From the NCBI GenBank assembly GCA_023238725.1, contig CM041538.1, positions 10,848,880 through 10,912,879 of the forward strand: a stretch of 64,000 nt of DNA. The letters are read 5' to 3'. A model generated the notes under the pieces. That model was not told the origin of the DNA. It saw only the letters and a program-made list of their open reading frames with translations, and searched no databases. The stretch's first letter is position 1. Each line of letters starts with the position of its first letter. Below are positions 24,239 through 42,560 of the stretch, piece by piece. The DNA comes from Scortum barcoo (taxonomy: Eukaryota; Chordata; Actinopteri; Centrarchiformes; Terapontidae). The translations under genes and the position numbers were made by a program.

Positions 24239-24244
24239 AATAAA
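24239..24244 (+). terminator. med26 poly(A) signal candidate
   Basis: AATAAA (in 'gttaaataaagtgac') about 750 bases after the med26 stop, with TG-rich sequence downstream. A second AATAAA lies near 24856-24861. The choice between them cannot be made from sequence. Confidence 0.5.
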
Positions 24245-24869
24245 GTGACATGAAACTGCCAGATATGACTGTGCAGCCTGAACTGACAGAAAGGAAGGCT
24301 TATCAGGCTGTATCAGGTTAGAACAATACGTGTTGATGAAGAAATGTGGCTGTCATGTATGATATTTATTTGCATTTACACATAAATTTTAAGATTTATA
24401 TACATGTTCAGACTACACAAAATCATTTTTGTTATGTTTCTTGATTCAGAATCGGTTCTGTGATGCAACAGCGACTTTCCAAACTTTTCCTGCTGATACG
24501 TCAACCTACCTTACACAGCAAAATGACACATTTTGATAATGTGAAGTAATTTCATTTTCTACTTGCCTTTTCCCTTTACTGTGTATTTTGGTTGTAAAAT
24601 ATGAATTAAACAGCAGAGCTGATTATGCTACTAGCTTGCATCTTTGTACTGTCAGGAAGAACTGAGAGAAATTGACATGCTGGATAAAGTACTTAATATC
24701 ATTCCTTTAGATATTGTTTGCCTTATGGAAACCCGTGTTTTCCCTAAAGACAGAGCCTTAGTGAATGTACAGAAATTAGTCTTTTGTGTTCAGTCGAATG
24801 CAGAAGAGAACATATTTGCTACTTAGTCCTTTAAGTGGACATGTTGATATGTGTTAATAAAAAAACTAA

Positions 24870-25740
24870 AGGAACTGTGACTGTCTCCTCTTTAAATGGT
24901 TCTTACTGTCTCTTTGCAATTAATCACCCCCCACTGACAAATTAATTCCCACTGTGCAGGATCTGTACTGGCTCTGCATACACACCACTCTTTGATGAAG
25001 TTTGAGCAGTCCCCATGCTTATGAAAAACATAACAATTCCTGATGCACTTTTCTATGTAATTTCTTGGCCGTAAATACAATTGAAGGTGCTATGATTAAT
25101 GAAGTATTTCAATAGAGAAATGTTATTTTTCAAGCAAAAGTACCAAACATTACCTAATTCCAACGTCTCAATTAGTGTTTTCTGCTATGGACTGTTTCTC
25201 AGGTAAAACCTTTTATTATTTTCTAACATTTTTATAAACTCAACTTGACAGGTAGTTGCATCTCTGAATTTTTCATTAAGGGGTTTTAAATAAACTGCTG
25301 GAATTAATTAAAATGTAATAAACCATAGATCACCTTGAGTTGATTTTTACATCAGTATTTCCAGCACTTTTTGCTTTGGTGGGTGGTTAATTTAAAAGTT
25401 TAATGTTCTGTTGTGTATCTATTTCACTTACTATTTAAATTGACCGATTTTAGAGTTTGATTTTAAAACATAAAACATCTACCATTTTAAATGCAGCTTA
25501 CAGCAACTTTCCATTTTATGAACGCATGTCAATCATAGACTATTTATATATCTTACGTAACTCTTAATATCCCGTCCATGGTATCAATGAGCAGCTCTTA
25601 TTTTGAAACGCCACAAAAACGCTGTCTTTCCGACTGCAGCCCCCACTGACATGAATGTAAAATCCACACAAGTAATGCGTTACATTAACACACATCTCCG
25701 AACTGTATTTTTGCACATCGCAAATATTCTTTAAAGTTAA
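24870..25740. other. med26-slc35e1 spacer, AT-rich
   Basis: No coding signal, repeat structure or regulatory motif was identified. The sequence is AT-rich and unstructured up to the solo LTR that follows. Confidence 0.6.
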
Positions 25741-25743
25741 TAC

Positions 25744-26064
25744 TGTAGCGACCCTGCAGTAATGTTCATGTTCTGTTATATCTGTTCAGATGTTCCATTG
25801 TTGCAAACTGGGATTGAATGTGTATGTGTGGATGAGGTGGTGGGGCGAGTGGGGGAGTGTGGAGGCACGTGAGCCTGTGGGCGTGCGTGCGAGTGTGTGT
25901 GCGCGTGTGGAGTGGCCTGAGAGCGGGAGCCAACACTTCACTTTGTTGTTCTGTTGTTGTTGTTTTGGCGTGGTTACGGCCGACAGTAACTGTTGTTTCT
26001 CAATAAAGAGAGCGTTGAGAGATTACATCGGCATCCTTCTTTCACCGTCCTGGCGGACGCTACA
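25744..26064 (+). mobile_element. Probable solo LTR of a retroelement
   Basis: The 321-bp segment begins TGTAGCGACC and ends GGACGCTACA. It therefore has the TG...CA boundary with a perfect 7-bp terminal inverted repeat (TGTAGCG/CGCTACA). It is G-rich and unlike the AT-rich flanks, and has AATAAA in 'ctcaataaagagagcg' about 60 bases before its end, as in an LTR R region. No internal retroelement sequence adjoins it. The bases on either side (AATAC and ATGCT) do not give a clean duplication, so the insertion is old or recombinant. It lies about 380 bases upstream of the slc35e1 start codon. Confidence 0.6.
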
Positions 26065-26149
26065 ATGCTGTGAACTTTTTGCACATCGATGGTAACCATT
26101 TTCTGCACATCAGTACAGGTATTTCAATTAAACAGTCATATTGCAAATA

Positions 26150-26245
26150 TTATACCATATATATATATACACACACACATACTATGTATATCTATGTATA
26201 TAGTATGTAGATATAGTACATACTATGTATAATATTTTTGCGCCA
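26150..26245. repeat. AT/CA microsatellite with imperfect palindrome
   Basis: (TA)n then (CA)n at about 26156-26178, followed by alternating TATGTA/TACATA phrases that pair imperfectly with each other (CATACTATGTATA recurs in both orientations). Likely polymorphic low-complexity DNA. Confidence 0.7.
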
Positions 26246-26289
26246 AAATACAATTTAGGATACCGTATGTGAAAAACGTACAGGGCAAA

Positions 26290-26443
26290 AAAACTGATTC
26301 TTATTTTGAAACCGGAAACCGGAAGCTGTGTGTGTGTGTGTGTCGGCGGTTTGACGGCTGACCTGAGCTTCCTTCCTCTGACGTAGACACACACACACGG
26401 ACACGGACACACACCGCCGGTGCCTCGTCACTCCGCGGTGAAG
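26290..26443 (+). promoter_or_regulatory. slc35e1 proximal promoter / 5' UTR
   Basis: A CpG-rich region immediately before the slc35e1 ATG. It holds tandem ETS-like cores ACCGGAAACCGGAAGC (26311-26326), a (TG)n tract and a (CA)n tract. No TATA box was seen. The assignment rests on position and composition. Confidence 0.45.
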
Positions 26444-33345
<6,902 letters not shown>

Positions 33346-34149
33346 AGGAGGAGTCTATCCTCTGGGTCGCTGTCATAGACATTACTGTGTGTAGCCGCCC
33401 TCCCAGCAGCGGGTCTTCACAGCCCACACACAAGACTGAAGGCAAGTTTGTTCTGGATAGGAAGAATGAGACGAGTCAGTCACGATGGGCCAGTGAAATG
33501 ACCTCTCCCACGCTCCTCCCTGTCTAAAATTCACTTTCTGACAGACAGCATAGCTGTACATCATTGTTTATTTATTACTTTGGTAACAGCTGTATGACAT
33601 GGTTTGAGACAAAACAAAACTTAAATGTCCCGTTTTTAGATATTCTGGGATTCATCCATGTTATCCAGACACAGAAGTACTCCACAGCAGGTGGACATGT
33701 CAAAGGTTCATTATCATTGATAAATTATTATGAGGTTGATAATTTGCACCTTATTGTCTGGACATGTCTGAGTTTTGTCTTCACACTCAGCCATAATTTG
33801 TTTTGGGATGTTCACTTTCAGAGGAAGAGATGTCAGCTGTAGTTATTTACTGTGAACGCTGATTTGCACCGAAACAAGAGTCTGTCATGTTACGTTTAGT
33901 AACACGGTTCAATGCAAGGACTTGACATTTTGTTTTCAGACATTTCATGTTCAGAATTGTCATTTTTCTTCATGAGGCACTTGTAATGATATGAGGGAAC
34001 AGTCTTTGTGAATTCTTGTCCTCAGTGAATAAAATGTGTTTCACTATTCAAAGTTAAAGGAAGTAGGGAAAAAAAGGCCGGAAATTTTGTGGTTTCATAT
34101 GTTTGGTCTGATAATTTATTCAGACTCGAGACATTTGCCAGCATGGCTC

Positions 34150-34450
34150 TATTGATGACAGTGTGAGTCAGTTCACCGCCAGAAATCTATGATCCCAGAA
34201 GATGAATCCCTCTGACTCTGAGCATGTCTGGACTTTATATCTAACACCACCATGAAGTTGAAATGCTGCATCAACGTTCGGATGAAATGTCATGAAACGC
34301 TGTTTAGTGCTCATTAGCAAAGGTTAGCATACTAGCATGCTATACTAACATGGTGAACATGGTAAACATTACACCTGATAAACACCAGCACATTAGCATC
34401 ATCATTGTGAGCATGTTAGCATGGTAACAGTATTTTTGATGTCACTTACT
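34150..34450 (-). repeat. Dispersed fish repeat rich in GTTAGCATG
   Basis: Contains 'gctcattagcaaaggttagc', 'acatggtgaacatggtaaac', 'cattacacctgataaacacc' and 'gtgagcatgttagcatgg'. Read on the minus strand this matches a repeat I know as common in teleosts (GCTAACATG...GTTTACCATGTTCACCAT...GCTAATTAGCA). A forward-oriented relative is at 50.36 kb. Boundaries are approximate. Confidence 0.5.
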
Positions 34451-37400
34451 TTCCAAAGTGGTGCCTGTGCCTGATGAAGAAAAATGCCCAAATTTTAAAA
34501 TTCATTGTGTCTGAAAGAAACTGATGCTGACTCAAAGTTGAGACTGTTTACCCCTGTCAAAGAAGTAGCCTCCATGTCTTAGAAGTCATGGAAAGAGCGA
34601 GACCTGTTCTGTACCCGGACAGTCAGTGACCTCCCACAGATCGGTCCTTTTCCCCAAGGAAACAAATAAGTTCACCATTTTTGTTTAATCATGGCGCATT
34701 ATTGTAAAAAGCTCAAAATTAGATTCATCAAAACAAAGCATCATGTCCAAATGTACCTTGATAGCTGCATACTGTAAAGATGCTCATGTTTCACATTTCT
34801 TAGGAGGCCTAACCTTAAAATTACTCATTTTGCTTTTCATAGTTTGGAGTTAAAGAATCGATTCAATTCAATGCATTTATTGTATTTATTGATCTGCAAA
34901 GCTTCTCAGGCAGAATGAGAAGCTTTTTTTCCCGCCTGAACCAAAGCTGCTCTGTCATGTTTCTGTTTTCTTTAAAACAGAGACCCAGTTTGAGTTTGCA
35001 CATCATGAAACAGCTAAATGTGTTACACTGGTTGTGACGGCCCGTCGAGCGACTAGTTCTGGTGTTTAATTTAAAGCATTTTTGTAACATTCTGTGTCGA
35101 ACGGTCACTGGACAGACTTGATGCAAAAGGAGACGTGCATGAAAATCAGAGGTTTGGTTTGTTCAATTAAAGATTCTACTGTAATTTCAGGTATAAAAAC
35201 GTTTGATCCTTTTTTTATTACAGCACCTGCAAAATTAATCATTAATAGTCATTTAATAATGAAAAGCCAATTTTTTTTTTTTTTTTTTTTAAACTTCTTG
35301 AAGGTATTTTAGGAAACATCAGTCACTTTCCTCTTGGCAGGATAGTCTGTGCTGTCTCTGATGCATGTGAGCATTTCACTGCAGCAAAATAAAGTTTTCG
35401 GTTTCTTTTTTTGGTGAGAGCATCTGAAATCAACGTCACGTTTCAGCTCATTTATTTTGTAGGGCGCACGTTAATTGAATTTTTGTAAAAGTGCCAGTTG
35501 TAGCCTGTGAGCTTGTTTTCTCAGCTGTAGTCCCTGGTAAATGTGGGTACGGGGTTAGTAGTTAGTTATATTCTGATAATGTTCTTATTTTTAGTGTGCT
35601 ATGTTTGCCTCCTTTGACTAATTTAAAACACTGTCACAGTATTTAGTCTAGAGAAAAATCCCTAAAGAGCTCTGTGTGCTCTGAGCTTCCCAGATACAAA
35701 CAAGTATCAATAAGTGTCTGTTCAATTGTTTTTTTTTTTTTTCATTTATAGAGAAAAGCAGCTTAGTGCTGCGATAGTTTGTAGCCGACAGTCTGTAGAT
35801 CTCATCTCTGTTTTTCTCCAGCAGGGAGAGGAATCACCACAGCTTTGTTGGGTAACAATATATGAGGTCATGTTTTGTTTTTTTTTTTTTGTTTTGTTTT
35901 GTTTAAAAAAAAAAAGATGTTAAGTTTTCTGTTTTACTCTGACTGACCACAAAAATAGAAACCGATTTGTTGTAATATAGTGAATTTCAACAGCCCTGGA
36001 ATAATATATATATATATATTTTTTTTGTTAAACTGCAGTTGTGGTTGTCTGCGTGTTGACTGTTGTACACTCTGTGATGTTGGACTGGGTTAAATGGAAT
36101 ATTATGCAGTCTAACAAAAAAAAACATCAGGCTCAAAAAATCACAAAAGAGTTGAATCAAAACCCTCTTGGGACTGCACTCAGCATCAACATTTCACTTG
36201 AGCAACGTTTATGTACTTTTTTTGAACGTTTTTGTTTTCAGCCTCAAAACGTCATTATGAACACTTCCTGCGGTGATCTGCAGCTCTATGATTGTTACAG
36301 ACGCACATATCTTAACGTAATTGTTCTCATCAAGTCCTGCGGATAGCCATTTAAAGTACCTGTTGTAAACTTAGCTCATGTGCCGCCTTCCTGACATCAA
36401 ACACAAGAACTGAGAACAAAGCGAAGCATTTAACAGCAAAGGCGCTAGATATTTATAAAGAGACCATGAGCTGCCAGAAGAGTGGATGTTGTTTGTCAGG
36501 TGGTGTTATTTCTCTGTAACATCTTCCTCGTTTTTACTGCTGTCATATGAAGAAGCAGGTGTCTGAACATACTGCTTTACGAGTCCAGATATGTTACTAA
36601 ACACTAAGCCAGGCAATCAGCCAAGGACATCCACACACACACACACGACTTTCACATTTGAACCTTTTGTGGTTACTCACAACATTTTTAGACTCTTTTG
36701 TTTTTCTTCATATTGCCAAAAGCAGAGTATATAACCTTTTTGATGCACCACAGGATGGAGGCCTTGTTTGCAGGTGGACAGCATGTTAGAAATTCATTAA
36801 CTACAACATGTCAGGCGCATGTTGCAGTTTCTGAATGAGTTTTTCAGCGTCCTGCCTGCGGTTTGTTTCTGTACAGTGAGCGAACTGGGGGAACAGCTGA
36901 TGTGGATGTTGGCTCTCTCCTGTAAAGCTTTTAACTGGGATGTTAATGAGTATTGAGCAGAGAGGGTACTTTGTAAGACTTGTATAATTATTTTTGTGCG
37001 TCTTTAATGGTTCTTGAGACAGAATTTTTACTTAACCGATGTTTATAGATTTTTATTTATGGTGTCACGGTACAAACATGTTGTACAGAGGTGCAGCTGT
37101 GCACAGTCTTGTCTGCTTATGTTTAGTAAATGCTATTTTTAAATGTTGGGGGGAGGGGAATAAATGCATTATGGAATATTGAATATACTGAATGTCTTAT
37201 TAATGTACAAGTAAAAACATGTACAGTACAGGCTTTTTAGTAACATTTTAATGCAGAAAAGATATAGATTTTAGTATTTTCAGTCACAAATTTAAAAAAA
37301 AATCTAACAGAAAATAATAATTGTACTTATTTCAATGGCATCATATTCTCTGTGGTTATTTGAGAAGGTGTTAAATTTGGTACCTGTGCTCTTCAGGTTC

Positions 37401-37787
37401 AACAAACAAGAACATGTTTCCTCTCCTCTGCCTGGTGGCATCAAAGAACCAAAGTTGAGTTTGTTCCAGGTCAGACTGGTTCACCTCAAGTCAAACTGTC
37501 TCAATATTACTAATTATCCACCAGTAAGTGTTAGAAAACATGCAGGGGCAAATATCTTCACCTGCGTACAACTTTGAGTAATTAACTATAAGGTTTGTGG
37601 ACACATTTGAAGACCTTATGGGCTGAGTTTTTCTGCCCCCTAGTGGCCAAAAGCATTTTAGTGAATGCTCAGTCTCTGCCCCCATCAGATCACAAGCTGG
37701 CTCACAGTGTAAAGGACGGCTTGATTGAAGGATGCACTTTAAGCATTGTGCTCCGTCTTTGAGGCTGCCTGCATCTCTCTCGCTCAC

Positions 37788-37880
37788 CATCTGAAAATGC
37801 CGCTCAAGCTGTGCCAGATTCTGCTCATCCTCTACACCAGCCTTGTGCATTTCCCTCAGGACAGTCAGACACTCCTCATC
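37788..37880 (-). CDS. Orphan exon-like ORF, unrecognised
   Basis: On the minus strand a 93-nt segment is bounded by a good acceptor (CTCTTGTCACAG) and a good donor (ATG|GTGAGC). It has phase 0 at both ends and encodes 31 polar, helix-like residues (DEECLTVLREMHKAG, then VEDEQNLAQLERHFQM). The frame stays open for 183 codons around it. I do not recognise the protein, and no neighbouring exons were found. It could be an exon of an unannotated gene, a relic, or chance. Confidence 0.2.
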
Positions 37881-38949
37881 CTGTGACAAGAGACTAAAAA
37901 AATAGTCGATAGCCAGCTGAGAGTTACTGGCTGCAAACATAATGTTTTGTTTCAACAGAAACAGAACCAGAGCTGAAAAATTAAATGCGGGTGACAAGTA
38001 ATGCTCCAGAAAAAAAAAGGTATGGAGTTTAAACTTTTGCATCGCAGTGGGCTGCCAGTACCAAGGATGTGGAAAAACTGGACAATAAAAGGTTCAGTAC
38101 AGATCTACATGTTTACGCACATGAGCTTGATTTCAGATGAAAAATGTAATTACGCAGATGTAGGTGGGGACTTCCCCAGAAAAATCACAAGCTGCGCACA
38201 ACTGCAGCGACTGTTAATGCAGCTCACATGTGTGAATCATTAAATCATTTTTTCCGGTCTCTGCCAGCAAATAAACCCTTACTGTGGCTGAAAAAAAACC
38301 CCAACTGACTACAGATGATTAAATTTTAAACTGAAATTGAAGTGACATCCAAAAACATACCTGCAATCACTGCCTATCACCATGGGTGCCGCAGACCAGA
38401 AAATCTCATTAGATCATAACCATTTAAGAAGTTTAGCATATCCATTTAACATATCCATTTAGAGTATGTATATAGAGTAGAGTAGAACAGTATGCCCCTT
38501 TAAAATGCATGATAATATTCAAGTAAAGCACCTCAGAACAGCTTTGATGTTTCCACATCTGAAGACTACAGCAACAGTTCTGTTCAGGCTCATAATAGTC
38601 ATAATAGTCAAACACTTGAGACAAGAGACACCAAGACTCGAGCTTTAATACAAACTTGCATCAGTAGCATTTAGTCATTGCTTCACATCAGTGTTTCAAA
38701 TGTCACTTCCTGATACATAAATAACTCCTGAGGAGATTGTTATGAACATGGTTGTAACTGAGGAGGAGGATGTGGGTCCAGATCACATCTCAGACTCTTA
38801 TGATATCCGTGCACTGTTATTTCTGTTAAGTGAAAACGTGACTTGAAACTAATTAACTAACTGAACACTGCCTCCAGTCGAAACAAGCTGATCCGTCTGC
38901 AGGAGATGTATACTGATCCTGTAGCTGATGCATTCACATAAACTGGAGG

Positions 38950-39784
38950 CACACCCGGATCTATCATATGGGCAATCTGGACATGTGCCCAGGGGCCCCT
39001 GAGCACACAAGGGCCCTCAGCCATGAGGGAAAAAAAAGTAATTATCCAATCAAATGAATGAAATAGCAGTGATTGGCAAGCAAGCAGCAATGCACTGTGT
39101 TGATTGGCTAATGGTCAGGGTGGGTGGGCCTAGAGAACAGGTGGTTTACATGGCACAGATCCTGTATCAGTTTCTTAAGTAAAGTCAAGGTTAAAAACAG
39201 TGGGATTAATTTGTACCTGACCCCCTGTCAGTGAGGTTGTGAAATATACGGGACAAAGTGAGCGATAAAAGCGAAAAAAAAGGAAAAGGTTAGTTTGTCA
39301 AGTTCGTGGTGTGTTGGCTTTTGCAGTTCTGTGCAAAGCTTTCTAGTGTACTTAGTGAGCCTTATTTAATAACCTGCATTCAGATGTGCTGTGTGATTAT
39401 CATACAATGGCTCTCTTGCAAGTCTATTCCAGGTCAGGTGGGCTGTAGAAACTGCTAACTAGTAGTCTAGAGTCATACACTGCCCTTGCATGATTTGTCT
39501 TGTCTTGTAGAAAAGGTAAATGTTGGCATTATTAGTCTGTTGAACTGTATAGGCATACCTGCTCAGATGAACTGGTTATTCAGCCATTGACCAATATCAC
39601 ATTGGTGTGATTATGGTCTTGTGGATTCAAAATAATTAAGGTGGGATTTAATGGCTGGGGTGGGTACAGATGTGGGTGTAGATGTGTGTGTGCAGGAGTG
39701 TGTTTTGCATGTCTGCGTGTGTTGAAGGCAGGGGGCTATGAGCTTCAGTGCCCAGGGGCCCCTGGGGGTACTAATCCAGCCTTG
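38950..39784. mobile_element. Probable non-autonomous hAT-like element
   Basis: An 835-bp segment flanked by the identical 8-bp direct repeat ACTGGAGG (38942-38949 and 39785-39792), the target-site length of hAT transposons. The termini are CACACCCGGAT on the left and, read inward on the other strand, CAAGGCTGGAT on the right. Both ends also carry a subterminal inverted motif GTGCCCAGGGGCCCCTG (near 38984-39001 and 39748-39766). No transposase reading frame was seen inside. The name is inferred from structure. The terminal repeats are imperfect, so the copy is old. Confidence 0.6.
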
Positions 39785-40072
39785 ACTGGAGGACTGTGAT
39801 GTAGTGTTAGGAGGAGCTGAGGATGAGGTGATGAGAGATGAACAGGAGGACGGGCGAATAAAAGGGTCAACTTTAAAAGCGTGTAAAGATCAGGAGGAAG
39901 CCGAGGCACTGACTGGATGACGAGACGTGAACGACAGTGAAAGGCACAACATAAAGGTCCGGTCTAATTGCTGCGCCTCGGTAACAAAATCCCAGTCAAA
40001 CAGGGTTTTTTTTCTCACATGTTCCATGTCACCGTAGGAGACATCTACGTGGGACCAGAGCAGCCCTCTGCT

Positions 40073-40078
40073 TTTATT
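40073..40078 (-). terminator. Candidate poly(A) signal of the EP4-like receptor gene
   Basis: TTTATT on the plus strand (AATAAA on minus), about 150 bases past the receptor stop codon. It is the nearest signal. Confidence 0.4.
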
Positions 40079-40229
40079 CAATAAATAATCCCACCACAGC
40101 TCTAAGGGCCTCGTGTTGTCAGAGTCTGTCCATCCCACTGACAACAAAGTCCCTGACCCTGCATCGAGCTGCCTGCACAGTGAGAAAGCAGCAAACATTC
40201 ACAGATGTTAAAAATGTCTTCAGACTGCT

Positions 40230-42256
40230 TTAAGCCGGGCGGAGGCTCTCTGTGTCGTATGGGGTGAATTTGACGGTGGCGGGCAGCTGAGTGATGACGT
40301 TTGCATTGCACATGAGCTGGGTGAACACGTGGCTGTCCCCCATGAGCTGAGGATAAAACACATTTCTTTGTGATGTGGGAGGTGAATTGCTGCGAGTGCT
40401 GCTGCTTCGCCTGGATAAACTGAGCAACCGACGGAACAGGGACTTCCTGAGGAGGATGTAGATCCAGGGGTCGAGGATGGGGTTAACAGCGGCGATCCGA
40501 ATGGCAGCCAGGTCGGCTTTGGAGTCATTTTCCATTGGAAAGTGGTTGGCAAAAACACGCACCTTAAAGAGAAAAAAAAACAAGTCGCTGTAGCTCTTTT
40601 TTTTTATTATTTTTGAGGTTTAAAAACTATGACATAGTGAGGTGCAGAGTGTAGACCACTTCAGGTATTTATTTGGTTGCAAGTTTTACAAAAGTCTTGT
40701 TCCATCTTATCTTTCTGTTCACTTTTATTAGATGTTTGGGACTGTTAGGTTTTTCTGATTAACTGAAGGATAAACCGCGGAATTAAAATCAATTTATTTC
40801 TGTTAGATCATCATATACACATGATTAATGGTAAAACACTGAAGTATTTTGGCTGCAGTTAAGTCCATGTAAAAGTATTCCTGATTCTCAGTGGTGGGAA
40901 AGAACAAAGTGGGTCAACATCGAGTTTTTCCAGTTATGTATCCACTTCATTTATCTGACAGCAACATTACTCTGCCGATTGAGACTCTATTCACAAAACA
41001 TGTAATCACCTCACAGAACATGTACCAGACTAAAATATCCACGATATGAACCTGGACCACCACCAACATTAAAATGGTGCTTACAATAATTCAGCAGCAA
41101 TTCAGTGGCTTTGTATGTGAAGTACATTCTTGTTGTACTTCCACTTGTTTTGAATGCAAGAGTTTTTCCTTGTAGTGAAGCAGCTTGGCACTGCTGCGTT
41201 TATTGAAGGAAATGATCTGAATAATCCCTCCATCTGACTACAGTTTCCCCCCTTTCTTTAACTTCTAAAGGGAAGACTAAATCCTCTCCACAGCTGTTGT
41301 TGCTCCACACATGTATTCATGCGCAGTAACTAATCCAAACCAACCACTCCTTCATCACATCACCCACTCACCACCAGCGGGGCTGAGCAGGCCAGGACCA
41401 CCACGGAGGTCATCACCAGCACCGCGATCATCTGCGTCTCCGCGGCCGAGGACAGCGCCCTCCACCTCTCCCGGACGCTGGCTCTGGTGACGGGCCGCTG
41501 CACGGTCCTCTGGCGCATCAGGAGCAGCGCCCCGCACACCGCCAGGTTCAGCACGATGGTGACCAGGATGAGCAGCAGGCTGACGACCCCGTACAGGACG
41601 GAGTAGGCGGCGGCCACGGGCTTGTGACTCCTCCACTCGATGAAGCACCATCTGCCGGACTCCTGCAGCCCGCTCTCCGCTATGCCCATCATCGGGACGC
41701 AGCAGAAGACGATGTGGCTCACGTAGATGAAGAGAAGGAACATCTGCGCGAAGCGTCGGTCCACCCCCCACCGCTCGTAGGCGTACGGGCAGCAGATGGC
41801 CAGGTAGCGCTCCGCTGCCATGGCGCAGATGATGCTCAGCCCCGCTATACCGAAAAACAGCAGCAGGAAGGAGTGAAACTCGCAGACGTGCTGGTTCTTC
41901 AGCACGTCCCCGTCCAGGTAGTTGGCGATGGTGAGCGGGCTGGCCAGGCAGGTGCCGAGCAGGTCCGTCACCGCCAGACCGCAAACCAGCGTGTAGAAAG
42001 CGGAAGACTTTCTCTCCTGTCTCGACACTGAGAGGACGACTATTGCAATTAAATTCCCGATGGCGCCTCCGGCAAACATAAGGATAGGCAAAGCGATGGC
42101 CGTCTCGACGCTGCTCCCGTGTGGATTCTGAACCGGCGTCCCGTTCATGGACACGGATCCGTGCGTAAAGTTCGGGCGCTCCATCGCCAAATACACCCAC
42201 AGACTGGTGTTTGTCAGCGATATTTCCTTCGGTCTGTGGTGGGTTTGAGAGAGCAT
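40230..42256 (-). CDS. ptger4-like: Prostaglandin E2 receptor EP4-like GPCR
   Basis: A Gs-coupled class A prostanoid receptor of the plasma membrane. Two coding exons: 41372-42256 (TM1-TM6) and 40230-40562 (TM7 and tail). The intron sits after TM6, between PLV and VRVFAN, the classic prostanoid-receptor position. Seen: TM1 GGAIGNLIAIVVLSVSRQER, TM2 FYTLVCGLAVTDLLGT, an ERYLAI motif in place of DRY, the prostanoid ECL2 signature GRWCFIEW, and TM7 AIRIAAVNPILDPWIYILLR with the conserved ligand-binding Arg. The last two match EP4 rather than EP1-3. The start is uncertain: an acceptor-like CTTACAG at 42272-42278 suggests a 5' noncoding exon, making ATG 42256 the first (405 aa). ATG 42184 has a stronger context (381 aa), and ATGs at 42292 and 42322 are also in frame. 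The tail after TM7 is short compared with human EP4 (488 aa), suggesting one of the extra teleost EP4 paralogues. Confidence 0.88.
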
Positions 42257-42399
42257 TTCCTCTTTAACAGCCTGTAAGAAAAGATAAGGAGTCATCGCGG
42301 GTATTTTCTCTGGTAGTCTCATCCCCTCTGCTTCCCAGTAATTCAAGCGGAGTTAACCGCAGAGGTCGTTGCGCGCAGCTGTGAGCGGAGGGGCGGGCT

Positions 42400-42560
42400 G
42401 TCTCCAATATATTGAGCCACCCAGCAGCCTGACAGGGATGGATGAGATGCCCTGAGGCCAAGACATAAAGGAAAGTCGACTTTTTTCCCCCTTTCAATTT
42501 CCGCTCCACGACTCATCTGCCCTGGCGTCATCGCAGCGTCACGTCATATCTGTGGAAACT
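42400..42560 (-). promoter_or_regulatory. Upstream region of the EP4-like gene with CRE-like site
   Basis: TGACGTGA on the minus strand (42539-42546) resembles a cAMP response element, which would suit a cAMP-coupled receptor. The transcription start is unknown and a 5' noncoding exon may lie further away, so this is tentative. Confidence 0.25.

Larger units (their letters stand above)
33346..38900 (+). other. Long region downstream of slc35e1, probable 3' UTR then spacer
   Basis: AT-rich sequence with poly(A) signals at 34028-34033, 35388-35393 and 37159-37164, so a long slc35e1 3' UTR with alternative ends is likely. It also has homopolymer runs (T at about 35270-35290, 35730-35742 and 35879-35890), a fish repeat at about 34150-34450, and an orphan exon-like ORF at 37788-37880 on the minus strand (separate entry). 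No other gene was recognised. Confidence 0.5.

Noticed and set aside
41624..42031. 135-aa plus-strand ORF and 281-aa minus ORF in a second frame over the receptor exon
   Set aside because: Alternative-frame shadows of the EP4-like TM1-TM6 exon.
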